Part shown: positions 32,590-42,328 of the stretch, one piece after another | Numbering within the stretch: position 1 is the first letter of the stretch | Layout of the letters: each line of letters starts with the position of its first letter | DNA from: Isoetes taiwanensis | Taxonomy: Eukaryota > Streptophyta > Lycopodiopsida > Isoetales > Isoetaceae | Direction of reading: 5' to 3' | NCBI GenBank assembly: GCA_021234155.1 | Contig: JAJEKV010000010.1 | Span: forward strand, 8,545,185 to 8,609,184 | Length of the DNA stretch: 64,000 bases | The notes under the pieces: model-generated | The model's input: the letters and a program-made list of their open reading frames with translations, nothing else | What the model was told of the DNA's origin: nothing | Databases searched by the model: none | Position numbers and translations under genes: made by a program

Positions 32590-33490
32590 CCTCCTAATTT
32601 AGCAGTGTCTATCATGTCAACAAGTGAAGAATAGGCAGATTAGATGCCTAGGACATTTACAATTGCTCAAAATGCCAATTCACAAGCGGGACGTAAGTCC
32701 TTTAAATTTCATTATAGGGCTTCCAACTATAAAAAAGGAAATGATAGTGCATCTCATAGTAGGGGAGTTATTATCCAAGCTAGCACACTCCATACCATAC
32801 AAGTCGACTATCACAACATTGAAAACAACATTGCTCTTTGCCACCAACATTTTAAGGTTGCATGGTGGCATGCCAAGAGGTATAGTATCTGACCGAGACA
32901 TTAAGTTCATTAGGAGAAGGTGTTATGCCATATAGTTGGCATCGAGCTACACACGAGCATGATATATGACCCTGGCCAAACAAAAAGATTGAATCATGTT
33001 TCTAAGGATATGTTGAGGATGTACGTATGGAATAAGACGGAGAAATGATAATCTTACATTCGTCAAGAATAATTTGTCTATAATAGTGTTGAACACTCTG
33101 CTACAGTTATGCCATCCTTTATGCTAACATACAGATATGGACTCGGCAACATGGCATGATCTGACATCCAAAGTGCAATTGACACAAGATTTACTTCAAG
33201 ACATGGAAGTTGACATCAAAGAAGAAAAAGCGTGCATATTAAAGCATAAGCAAGACTAAATGCCTATGCAAATACACACTGTACAAATAGCAAATGGGAT
33301 TAGCATCGAGATGGACAGGGCCGTTTAAGATAGTTAAGAAAGTGGAAAACTTAACTTATGAGCTTCTTCTACAGTTGAGAGTCTTAAACTCTTTCAATAG
33401 TTAAGAAAGTGGAAAACTTAACTTATGAGCTTCTTCTACAGTTGAGAGTCATAAACTCTTTCATGTTAGCTTGCTTGAGTATTATGTTCT
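32590..33490 (+). pseudogene. Decayed Ty3/gypsy integrase and tail
   Basis: The frame at 32624-32935 reads HLQLLKMPIHKRDVSPLNFI, then ELLSKLAHSIPYKSTIT, then MPRGIVSDRDIKF. The first catalytic aspartate, expected in a MDFI motif, is N (LNFI); the second is present in SDRD. Past a stop at about 32935 the text still resembles an integrase (LGIELHTS, then LNHVSKDMLRMYVWNK). The tail VKKVENLTYELLL corresponds to the region between integrase and the 3' end, and is partly duplicated. Old and inactive. Confidence 0.8.
33330..33463. repeat. 67-bp tandem duplication inside the dead element
   Basis: ATAGTTAAGAAAGTGGAAAA and the following ~47 bases occur at 33330 and again at 33397 with a single visible difference (GTCTTAAACT versus GTCATAAACT), so the duplication is more recent than the decay of the surrounding integrase. 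Confidence 0.9.
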
Positions 33491-33514
33491 TAATGGAATA
33501 GTTCTTGAGAGTAG

Positions 33515-34038
33515 GAGTTGGTTTTTCCATTAATTAAGAAAACTCAAGTACATAGGCAACCATAGTTTCTATACAGTGGCATGAAAACAACTTAACAACA
33601 ATAGTAAAAAAATTATGTTTAGTAACATTTTGAAGACCAAAACTAATGATGTGATAGATATCCAAGTCGAAGAATGATTTTTCTGAATCAGTTTTAAATT
33701 CCTGTGATGCAATTTAATCCAAAACAATGAAAAGTCTTCTTTATATAGAGCACTCTATTTTTGGAATTCCATATATTCCATAGTTCTGTGAACATAATTG
33801 AATTCTTGAATTTATATATCATTATTCTGGATCAAGGAGAGCAAATCATTATTGTGAGAAATATCAAACTTATCATGTATCCAATCCCAGAAACTAGTTG
33901 ATTTATCACAAAAGAAGATGTGGCTCATACCTTCATAAGATAAACAGTTTAGAGAGCAAGATGCAGAAAGGTTGTCACTTCTTCTGGATAAAGGTGCTAG
34001 ATTATTCAAACTTCCCTGAGACAGCAGCCAGACAAAAT
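33515..34038 (-). pseudogene. LINE 3' part (zf-RVT-like), continuation of the LINE at 42329-44430
   Basis: The minus-strand frame from 34063 reads VWLLSQGSLNNLAPL, then SCSLNCLSYEGMSHIFFC and FWDWIHDKFD, the cysteine/histidine pattern of the C-terminal zinc-binding domain of plant L1-type RT proteins. If the insertions between 34039 and 42328 are removed, this frame joins without a shift to the frame ending ...KEQSDAFFHQ at about 42345, with one stop codon near the junction. The left border near 33515 (T-run at about 33519) is uncertain. Confidence 0.75.
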
Positions 34039-35000
34039 AACCAATGTTGACCCATTGACTCAAAGACGTTGGAAAAGTGCTGGAATCTTAACTATTGCAG
34101 CATGGTATGACTCGAGGCCATTCTTCGACATGGGAGGCTTTTTCGCTTAAAGTTTCTATTGGGGCGATGGGATAGAGTTCTTTGGCAAAAAGTTGCTGAT
34201 TTTCTACAGCCTATTCTGCCACACCAAGAAGATATTTTGGTATGGGTTTGTCATGAAGAAATTAAGGAGTGCAAACTTGTGAACTCTATGTATCAGTTGT
34301 TGCTTGATACTCGATATTCTTCCTCCGCCTAATAAGTGGTCTCTTCAACTTCCTCCTCCTCAATGGCGTAAGGTGTGGTCTTGGGCATGGGACAAGCTAC
34401 TTCATCCTAAAGTGGCGCTCTTTGGTGGCGTATTCTTCATAGGTGTCTCAAGGGTTAATGTGCTTGTCCATAAGTTTAACCCTAGAATATCAAATCGTCC
34501 AAAGATGCAAGCGTGGATCCGAGACCATTGAGCATTGCTTTTTCATGTGTGAACACCTTAGACGTGTATGGGACTGATTGTTTTCCCTTTTTCGTGTTTC
34601 ACTAACAAGTCAACAACCGCTTTTTTAAATTTACCCAAGTACTTGGACAGAAGTTACAAGGCCATGCTTTTCATCTAGCAGCCAGGATGGTTGCTTTGGA
34701 CTATCTCGAAAAAGACGAAGATTGGTAATCTTCAAAGGTCCGATGTGGCGGATAATCGTGTTCTCCAAGAAGCTCAAGGTTACATTGTAAAGTCGTATCA
34801 TTGTTCTTTTCACTTGCCCTCGCAAGAGGCGCATTGATTTTGAGGAGTTTTTGATGTGCACTCTTATGCTTAGGCGTTGCTTCACTTCGGTGGGTCTCCG
34901 CTTATCCGCTGAGATTTTATTCCTGTCTCTGCATTTATACTTGTATTTGACTCTTTGATTGAATAAAGTCTGACGTCCTTCAACAAAAAAAACCAATGTT
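34039..35000 (+). mobile_element. 5'-truncated LINE inserted in a minus-strand LINE
   Basis: AACCAATGTT at 34039-34048 and again at 34991-35000 is a 10-bp target duplication. The element (34049-34990) ends in an A-run directly before the right copy. It encodes only the tail of a LINE protein: KWSLQLPPPQWRKVWSWAWD, then HPKVALFG and HKFNPRISNR, the zf-RVT pattern, with frameshifts and stops. Only the last ~0.9 kb was integrated, as is usual for LINE insertions. The 3' UTR has a GAATAAAG signal near 34960. Confidence 0.9.
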
Positions 35001-35005
35001 AGGAT

Positions 35006-35785
35006 TGTAGAATTTTTAGTGTATACTTTTAGCTTATTCTATTCACTATTCATGCACTAGGTTTATTGCATTCACTTAAACCAAGTAGCATACAAGCAAT
35101 TGCACTTAACCACAATATATAACTTATGGCTATTCTATTCTTAAACACCTTGTATGTGCTATATGAAATTCAACAATTTCATATATTGTCTTTACAATTG
35201 CTTCAATGATTTCTCAAAAAACATAAACTCCTTTAAGCTATTGTCAAACCGTTGAACCAAACACTGTAGCATTCGCATTGACCCTGTTACTGTAGCAGGG
35301 TTGCCCCGATCCCTGAATAAGCTTCACAAATACTTCGTCTCAAGCAATTCCGGCTTATTCTATGCACAACTACCATTTGTTTGGCTTCAAAATCTGTATA
35401 TACATCCGATCCGACAGTTTTGGGATCGGATAAACTTTCCTCCCGAGAATACTGAGTTCACCAGATATATCCCACAGGCCAACAACGTCTTTGCAGCTCC
35501 TTAACCATTGAACGAGGAATTTTCATCTTTTCTTAATAGCCATGTATTTTAACCTTTCATATTTACATGGTTCAACCCTAATAAGTCAAGAGCTATTTCT
35601 TCATACCTTAACCTTATCTTTGATCTTCAAGCTTCATTCCCTGTTGACAAGGGGAGCCAAGTTGTGGTCCCTAATCCCCTTGTAATTTAAATTCCATGTA
35701 AGTTTTATAGAACTGCAAACAAGCATGTAAACATTTGAGCTTTAGCTTTAACTAAATAAATATCACATGACCATGATTTTCATCA
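35006..35785 (-). repeat. 3' LTR of the copia element
   Basis: 780 bp. On its inner side (35786 onward, plus strand TTCCCC) lies the complement of a GGGGAA polypurine tract. Confidence 0.95.
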
Positions 35786-36043
35786 TTCCCCATTCATGTG
35801 ATATTCCTTATCATCACATTGTAACAGCCTTCTTAATTCTTGAAATCTAGATAATGGTAAAGCTTTTGTAAGAATATCTGCCCTCTGCTCTGCTGTGCTA
35901 ATATAACTCAAGTCTTTACCATATATCTGATAAAGTGAACTTCCATGTCAATATGTTTAGATCTTTCATGTTAAAAAATCTATTCTATTCTATTCTATTC
36001 ATGCAGAATGGGATTTTTTGTCATGGCAATACAACTTGTATTG

Positions 36044-36331
36044 TCACAATAAATGACTATTGGTTCTGTTTAATTCTTGCATGAGTCTTCTCTCCCAAAT
36101 TACCTCTTTTGTCAACAAAGCTGCAGAGTTGTACTCAGCTTCAGCACTAGACAGTGCAATGCTTCCTTGCTTTTTGCATTTCCAAGCAATTGGAGCACCA
36201 CCTAGAAAAACAACATATCCAGAAGTGGATTTTCGTTTGTCTAAATCCCCTCCGCAGTCAGCATCACAATAAGCTTGCAAATGTAAACTAGTTTCATTGA
36301 ATAGAATACCAAAATGCATTGTACCTTTCAA
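36044..36331 (-). pseudogene. Copia RNase H
   Basis: Reads AYCDADCGGDLDKRKSTSGY, then IALSSAEAEYNSAALLTKEV, the D...E...D pattern of copia RNase H, which removes RNA from the cDNA hybrid. It is separated from its RT by the inserted hAT-like element; the reading frame itself is open to the stop at 36044-36046. Confidence 0.92.
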
Positions 36332-37012
36332 ATACTTTAAAGTTCTTTTTGCTGCATTCCAGTGTCCTTTGCCAGGTTTATTGTTGTACCTGCTAAGAAT
36401 GTTACTGCAAATACAATGTCAGGTCGAGTACAATTTGCCACATATGACAAACAACCAATTAGACTCCTGTACTTTCTCCATTTGTTTGCTTTCCTTTTCA
36501 GTTTTTGGACTCATTTCAGCAGAGATTTTATGACCAGGTACCAATGTTAGGGTATTTTTTTAGTGGCCCCGGCGGGCCAGTTGGCCACACATTCATATTT
36601 TTTCAAAAATGGTTGGCTACGCCAGAGTAGGATACGTTCATGCCCTGATCGAAGGGTAGTGGCCAGTTCACAACACAAATTTGTACATTTTACTCGTTAG
36701 TAGCCAATTCGATGTTTACTAAATCCGGCTAGGCGTAGGGTGTGGCCAATTTGATTTTTTGTGCATGGAAAAAACTTATCGAGGTAGCCAATTAGAACCT
36801 AAGGTAAATTTTAATGGGTAAGGGGGTGGCAATATTACATTTCAGCCACATGTATCTAAGAATTGCCACTTATAGTCCTCCAGAATTAGAGTTTCATATA
36901 TATTTTTTAATTTGACTGAGCTAGCATCATAAACTGCCCTTTCATACAGGTTTAGTTTATTCTACCCTGTCGTTTCTTGTTTTTCTCATATGCAATTGTT
37001 TCGTTATTCATG

Positions 37013-37129
37013 TGAATGTGAATATGAATATGAATATGAATATGAATATGAATATGAATATGAATATGAATATGAATATGAATATGAATATGAATATGAA
37101 TATGAATATGAATATGAATATGAATATTA
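37013..37129. repeat. (GAATAT)n microsatellite
   Basis: Roughly 18-19 near-perfect hexamers inside the hAT-like element, preceded by two GAATGT variants. Because the unit is six bases, it is open in several frames (EYEYEY or NMNMNM), which explains the apparent ORFs here. Confidence 0.97.
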
Positions 37130-37308
37130 TGATAATTTTAATATTATATTATATTTTATTATATTTTATTGTCATTCGCAGAACACTCTCAATTTGTATT
37201 CACAATTTGGTTGAGATGGAGATCCATTCCCATTTACCGCCTAAGCTTTAGCTTCATCAATTCAGGTTAGTTTTTATCCTATTCAGTTGTGCAAAATTAT
37301 TCAGATGT

Positions 37309-37647
37309 GTGAAAGTAGCTGTTGATGCCGATCATCAAATTTATGCAGCATGGAGGGAGCTTTGTAAAAGAGAATTAACTGAGCTATTGGGAAGTTCGAC
37401 ATCAAGGACAAAGCGGCGCATCACTATATCATCGTCTACGTCCACTTTCATAGACCAAATTGAGGATCTTGATGAAGGCTATGAATCTGCAGATGATAAG
37501 GACTATAATGACCCAAAGCAATTTGAATGCATTATTTGGGGAAGATGCCTAGGTGGTTGTGGCCGACGTCGTGTTTTCACTACTAAAGCATGTCTTATCT
37601 TAACTAACAAATTTGCTCGTAGCCAATTTGTTAATGTAGCAAAATAA
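37309..37647 (+). other. Short ORF inside the hAT-like element, unknown
   Basis: 112-residue frame, MKVAVDADHQIYAAWREL, then SRTKRRITISSSTS, an acidic stretch (DQIEDLDEGYESADDKDY), and CIIWGRCLGGCGRRRVFTTK. It is the only non-repetitive frame of the element. It does not resemble a hAT dimerisation domain, so it may be captured host sequence or chance. Confidence 0.3.
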
Positions 37648-37848
37648 AAATTTCATGGTTGCGCCATTTCAGTTACGCCATCTTAGCAAGAAGGTACAAA
37701 ATATTGCCAGGCCAAACTACGCCAGGTCATTTATCCCACATGGGCAGTAGCCAATTGTTTTTGGCCCTATAAAAATATAGGGCACTTAAAAAATACCCTG
37801 GTACCATAGGAGTGCCTGTCATGTTACAATCCTCCATATGAAACTTCT

Positions 37849-38700
37849 TTAGCATATTTTGAATATTAAAGCCAATATTTTGTTACTCCTGTGCCTGGGA
37901 ACATCAATACTTAGAAACCTTTTTAATTCGCCAAGGTCACTCATTTGAAACCGTTTCTTCAAAATATTCTTGCAATGGTTCAATACCTTATTTCCCTTTG
38001 CTATCATAATATTATCATCAACATACAAGGCAATAATGCACCATTCCTTTCCCATTTTAAATCTGTAAATATTACCATCATAATTCAGCTTCTCAAATCC
38101 TTGTTCTAGCAAGTATCCATCCATACACTTATACCATTTTCTAGGAGATTGTTTGAGGCCATACACTGCCTTATTTAGCTGCCAAACCTTTCCTTTTTCC
38201 TCTTCAAATCCAAGTGCAGGTTTCAAATATATTTCTTCCTCTAGTTTAGAATTCAAAAAAGCTGTACTTACATCCATATGATGTATCTCAAGGTCACATG
38301 CATTAGCAACTGCTAATAACATTCTCAAGCTATTTATTTTTACTAATGGTGAGAATGTTTCATCAAAGTCTTCTCCTTTTTTCTGTGTAAAGCCTTGTGC
38401 AACAAGCCTGGCTTTAAATTTCTTTGTCTTTTCATTAACTCCTGGTTTAATTCGATATATCCACTTGATCCCAACTATATTCTTGTTTGGTGGAATATCT
38501 ACTACTGTATAAGTGTCTGTCCTTTTAAAAGCTCCCATTTCATCTTCCATTGCATTTTGCCATTTTTCTCCATTACAATCATGAACAGCTTCCATATAAT
38601 TTTGAGGTACCTTATCTGACTCAAGTATTATCAAACACTGTATTAATTTCTTCTGCATTGGATCTAAGTCTTTTACTTTTTCCCACTTCAGTTCTGCCAT
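37849..38700 (-). pseudogene. Copia reverse transcriptase (RVT_2)
   Basis: A 283-residue frame with the standard copia RT order: NAMEDEMGAFKRTDTYTVV, KWIYRIKPGVNEKTKKFKAR, ARLVAQGFTQ, DFDETFSPLVKINSLR, HHMDVSTAFLNS, AVYGLKQSPRKWY, and the catalytic IALYVDDNIM. After LSIDVPRHRSNKI the frame deviates (ALIFKIC*) where QKKY-like text is expected, so a frameshift lies near 37880. The catalytic residues are intact. Confidence 0.93.
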
Positions 38701-38906
38701 GTTGCTCTACATCATGTTTGGCTTCATCTGCTAAAATATGAGCTTCAGTTCTTTTAGGTTTCCTTTTTTTGTTAACTTGAGCAACTTCTGCTTCTTGTTG
38801 TTCAGTTCCTTATTCAGCCCTTGATCCAATTTCTGGCTCAACAACCTCATCTGAACTTATTTCTGATTCATTATCAGAATCACTGGAATCTATTTGCTCA
38901 AACCTT

Positions 38907-39467
38907 TTAATTTTTTCTTCTCCATTGTTGTTTTGCTTCTGCAAGTACAACCTCCTCTTTATTTTCAGATATGTCTTCTGAGTTTATCTTAGGAATCTTC
39001 CTGTAAAATTCATTCTCATTAAAGATAACATCTCTGCTAACTATGATTTTTCTTCTTGCAGGATCATATAATCTAAAAGCTTTTGAGTTTGAATCATACC
39101 CCACAAGATATGCTATATATACCCTATCATCCAATTGTTTCCTTAATTCTTCAGGGACAGGTACAAAACACAAACATCCATATGCTTTTAATCTGTCATA
39201 AGATGGAGACTTACCAGACCAAAGCATCTCAGGAATGGCACCTTTAATGCTCGAGGAGGGTCGCAAATTTTGAACATACACTGCTGCCTTTACAGCTTCA
39301 TCCCATAAGAAATTTGGCAGCCCTGAATACTTTAACATGGATCTCACAGCATCAAGCAAGGTCCTGTTCTTCGTTTCAGCTACACCATTTTGTTGTGGTG
39401 AATACCTGCATGTTAGTTGCCTTTTAATTCCCTTCTTTGAACAAAAAGCCTTAAACTCACCAGACAC
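38907..39467 (-). pseudogene. Copia integrase, second half
   Basis: Starts right after the SINE insertion with VSGEFKAFCSKKGIKRQLTC. It continues YSPQQNGVAETKNRTLLD, with the catalytic glutamate, then AVYVQNLRPSSSIKGAIPEM and YDPARRKIIVSRDVIFNE, the conserved junction to RT. The acidic and lysine-rich linker towards RT follows, broken near 38907. Confidence 0.92.
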
Positions 39468-39472
39468 ATATT

Positions 39473-39672
39473 CCCCTCCCCTGTGGTAAGACGTTAAACT
39501 GCCATATCCAAGGTCACGGGTTCAATGCCTCGTTGTGAAAGTGGCCATGCAATGTAAAGTTGGTGGGGGAAGGACCCACTTCAGCAATGTAAAGTGGTGG
39601 GGGAAGGACCCACTTCAGCAATGTAAAGTGGTGGCGTGACGTTAAAATCTCTTCTCCTTCTCCTTCTCCTAT
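39473..39672 (+). mobile_element. tRNA-derived SINE inserted in the copia integrase
   Basis: A plus-strand insert interrupts the integrase codons between RSDR and GGEY. It starts near CTGTGGTAAGACG (A-box-like) and has a B box GGTTCAATGCC at 39519-39529 within AAGGTCACGGGTTCAATGCC. It then has a 34-35-bp tandem repeat (GCAATGTAAAGT.GGTGGGGG...CACTTCA at 39549, 39584 and 39618) and a (TTCTCC)n tail at about 39651-39670. This is the plan of a plant tRNA-SINE. The target duplication is unclear because the target itself is CT-rich. Confidence 0.65.
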
Positions 39673-40211
39673 CTGACCTTATGCACTTTATTTTTCTTCC
39701 AGTTTCAAGCTCAGTTTCAGCAGTAAACAATTTCAAAGCATCACTTGCTTGATCCTTGGTTTTCAAATAATAGCATTTGGTTCTTCTGCTGAAGTCATCA
39801 ATGAAACTCATAAAGTATTTGTGTCCACAAACTGGTAACATTTATAGGACCACATAAATCTGTATGTATCAAGTCAAGTATGCCCTTTGCCCTTTTGTTT
39901 GACCTTTTGAAGGATAATCTTGGTTGCTTCCCTAGTTGACGACCTCCACATAGGAATTTTCCTTCTTCTATCTTAGCAGAGATTAAACCCTTTTTTCCAA
40001 GTGCTTCTATCATTGCTGAATTTACATGACACAATCTGTTATGCCAAAGTTTCATATCAGCGTATTCAATGAGATTGATTTCATGCAAATGCTCAACATT
40101 GAATCCAAATAGATTTCCAACTCGTTTACCAATGAATTTTAATTCACCATTAAGAAACACTTTACATTGGATCTGTTCAAACAAAACCTTATATCCCAAA
40201 TCAACTGACAC
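39581..40211 (-). pseudogene. Copia GAG-pre-integrase and integrase, first half
   Basis: In minus-strand order there is an HHCC-like zinc region (LWHNRLCHVNSAMIEAL, then FLCGGRQLGKQ, where the last cysteine appears as R), the first catalytic aspartate (LDLIHTDLCGPINV), the FIDDFSRRTKCYYLKTKDQA segment, and the second aspartate (IRSD) immediately before the SINE. The frames at 40211-39798 and 39841-39581 overlap, so a frameshift separates the first aspartate from the rest. Confidence 0.9.
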
Positions 40212-40235
40212 ATGGATATGAGATTCCTTACAAGA

Positions 40236-40727
40236 CTAGGCACACACAAAACATCCCTCAACATGACAGTTTTTCCATTTTAAGTCAAATAACTCTAACA
40301 CTCCAGAGTCTTCAATTTTCTTCAGACCTCCATCACCAAGCTGAACATGTCCTTCCTTCTTCTCCAAATTTTTTAACATATGCAAATCACACATCACACT
40401 TTTTTCTGCTCCTGAATCTATAACAAAAAACTTGTTATTATCTTTTCTTGAAGATATAGAAAGATTGCAAGTTAAACATTTCCTTACCTCCAATGTGTCA
40501 TCTTCAAGCTCACCTTCACTACTATCTTGTTTTTCCACTATATTAACACTTGTACCACTTCTGAAATTCCCTTTGCCTCTGCCACCTCTATTCCAAGCAG
40601 ATCTTCCTTGACCTCTTCCTTTCTTAGGGCTTGGACAGCTTGAAGCAAAATGACCCTTGCCCTCACAATTAAAGCATCTGAACTCCTTTTCATTATTATT
40701 TGGACATTCACTCTTCACAGTGACCAT
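40236..40727 (-). pseudogene. Copia nucleocapsid and protease
   Basis: A CCHC knuckle (CFNCEGKGHFASSC) is followed by a basic GRGQGRSAWNRGGRGKGNF stretch and the retropepsin motif FFVIDSGAEKSVM. The tail includes VQLGDGGLKKIEDSG. The DSGA active site is intact. A second knuckle-like piece (CYTCNKYGH) sits just upstream in another frame at about 40720. Confidence 0.9.
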
Positions 40728-41501
40728 ATTTATTACATGTATAGCAAGGTCCTATTTTTCCTTTTTGAATATTTGAGAAAACATTCTTTTTTGCCTTACC
40801 AGTGTATAATACCTCTGTAGATTGTTCAAACTCCTCCTGTGTGACACTGGCTTGCTCAAATTCTGTTCGTATCATCCTAATAGCATGCTCCTTAGATGTA
40901 GCTACATTTCTGAGTAAGGTTGCCAAATGACTATTATGAGACACTGATCTCGCCAAGGCCAATATCTAATACTGTTCATTCAAAATATTTCCAGCTCCCT
41001 CAAGATCTGCAATAATAGAATCAAACTTTTTCAAGAAATCAGTTAAGTTGTCTTTTTCAACTAACATCATCTTCCTTAACTGTTTCTCCAACATATCTAT
41101 CTGTGAAGAACTTTTTTGTTCATAGTGTTTTATCAAATACTCCCACATTTCTTTAGGATTCATACCTCGAAGCTTTAATTTTAAAGCAGTCCCTACCTTA
41201 GACATGATTATGGCCTGAGCTTCCATAATCTTAACTTCATCTCCTTCAGAACTTGCAGAGATCCCCCCTGCACCAGATACACCAGCAGTTGCCTTCAGAG
41301 TGTGCACTACTACTAGCAGCAGGACTTGAACCACCTGAGCTAGTTGCACCTGCATTCACAACATATGCTGGACTACCATCAAATAAATACCATAGATTTT
41401 CAAATTCCAACACACCTCGAATACTCTCCTCCCAGATTTGAAATCATCCATCTCCTTTAAACAATTGCATTTAATAAATTTGTACCAAACCGAGTTGTCA
41501 T
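40708..41501 (-). pseudogene. Copia gag
   Basis: The probable start is ATG at 41501 (MTTRFGTN), followed by frame breaks until about 41355. The core has AQAIIMSKVGTALKLKLRG, EMWEYLIKHYEQKS, IDMLEKQLRKMMLVEKDNLT and FLKKFDSIIADLEGAG, the UBN2-type gag signature of copia elements. One stop at 40963-40965 splits it, after which LALARSVSHNSHLATLLRNV continues in frame. Confidence 0.88.
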
Positions 41502-41517
41502 GATGACTAGAACCCAA

Positions 41518-41529
41518 GCTCTGATACCA
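41518..41529 (-). other. Primer-binding site (initiator Met tRNA)
   Basis: The minus strand reads TGGTATCAGAGC, exactly the complement of the 3' end of plant initiator tRNA-Met, one base inside the 5' LTR. Confidence 0.95.
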
Positions 41530-41530
41530 A

Positions 41531-42323
41531 TGTAGAATTTTTAGTGTATACTTTTAGCTTATTCTATTCAATATTCATGCACTAGGTTTATTGCATTCAC
41601 TTAAACCAAGTAGCATACAAGCAATTGCACTTAACCACAATATATAACTTATGGCTAGTTCAAGATGCAAATCCAACTTAAACACCTTGTATGTGCTATA
41701 TGAATTTCAACAATTTCATACATTGTCTTTACAATTGCTTCAATGATTTCTCAAAAAACATAAACTCCTTTAAGCTATTGTCAAACCATTGAACCAAATA
41801 CTGTAGCATTCGCATTGACCATGTTACTGTAGCAGGGTTGAGCCCGATCCCTGAATAAGATTCACAAATAATTCGTCTCAAGCAATTCCGGCTTATTCTA
41901 TGCACAGCTACCATTTGTTTGGCTTCAAAATCTGTATATAGATCCGATCCGATGGTTTTGGGATCGGATAAACTTTCCTCCCGAGAATACTAAGTTCACC
42001 AGATATATCCCACAGGCCAACAACGTCTTTGCAGCTCCTTAACCATTGAATGAGGAATTTTCATCTTTTCTTAATAGCCATGTATTTTAACCTTTCATAT
42101 TTACATGGTTCAACCCTAATAAGTCAAGAGCTATTTCTTCATACCCTAACCTTATCTTTGATCTTCAAGCTTCATTCCCTGTTGACAAGGGGAGCCAAGT
42201 TGTGGTCCCTAATCCCCTTGTAATTTAAATTCCCTGTAAGTTTTATAGAACTACAAACAAGCATGTAAACATTTGAGCTTTAGCTTTAACTGAATAAATA
42301 TCACATGACCATGATTTTCATCA
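41531..42323 (-). repeat. 5' LTR of the copia element
   Basis: 793 bp, followed by AGGAT at 42324-42328. It differs from the 3' LTR by scattered substitutions and by a small segment (AGTTCAAGATGCAAATCCAA near 41657 versus a shorter text near 35128). Confidence 0.95.
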
Positions 42324-42328
42324 AGGAT

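Larger units (their letters stand above)
36537..37808. mobile_element. hAT-like DNA transposon inserted in the copia pol gene
   Basis: Terminal inverted repeats are TAGGGTATTTTTTTAGTG (from 36548) and, on the other strand, CAGGGTATTTTTTAAGTG (to 37800). Both fit the YARNG start of hAT elements. GTACCA(AT) at 36538-36545 and GTACCA(TA) at 37801-37808 look like an 8-bp target duplication with one or two changes and two filler bases on the left. Removing the insert restores the copia MVPGHK reading frame. Subterminal GTAGCCAATT and TACGCCA motifs recur near both ends and could be transposase sites. No transposase domain is recognised. Confidence 0.65.
35001..42328 (-). mobile_element. Ty1/copia retrotransposon with target duplication AGGAT
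   Basis: Element 35006-42323, coded on the minus strand. AGGAT at 35001-35005 and 42324-42328 is a perfect target duplication. LTRs are 780 bp (35006-35785) and 793 bp (41531-42323), TGTAGAATT...ATCA, and near identical. The primer-binding site is exact for initiator methionine tRNA. The gene order gag-protease-integrase-RT-RNase H defines the Copia superfamily. Its frames are broken, and it carries two later insertions: a hAT-like transposon between RT and RNase H, and a SINE in the integrase core. Confidence 0.97.

Noticed and set aside
37012-37251. ORFs with long EYEYEY or NMNMNM repeats
   Set aside because: They are translations of the (GAATAT)n microsatellite and are open in several frames only because the unit is a multiple of three.
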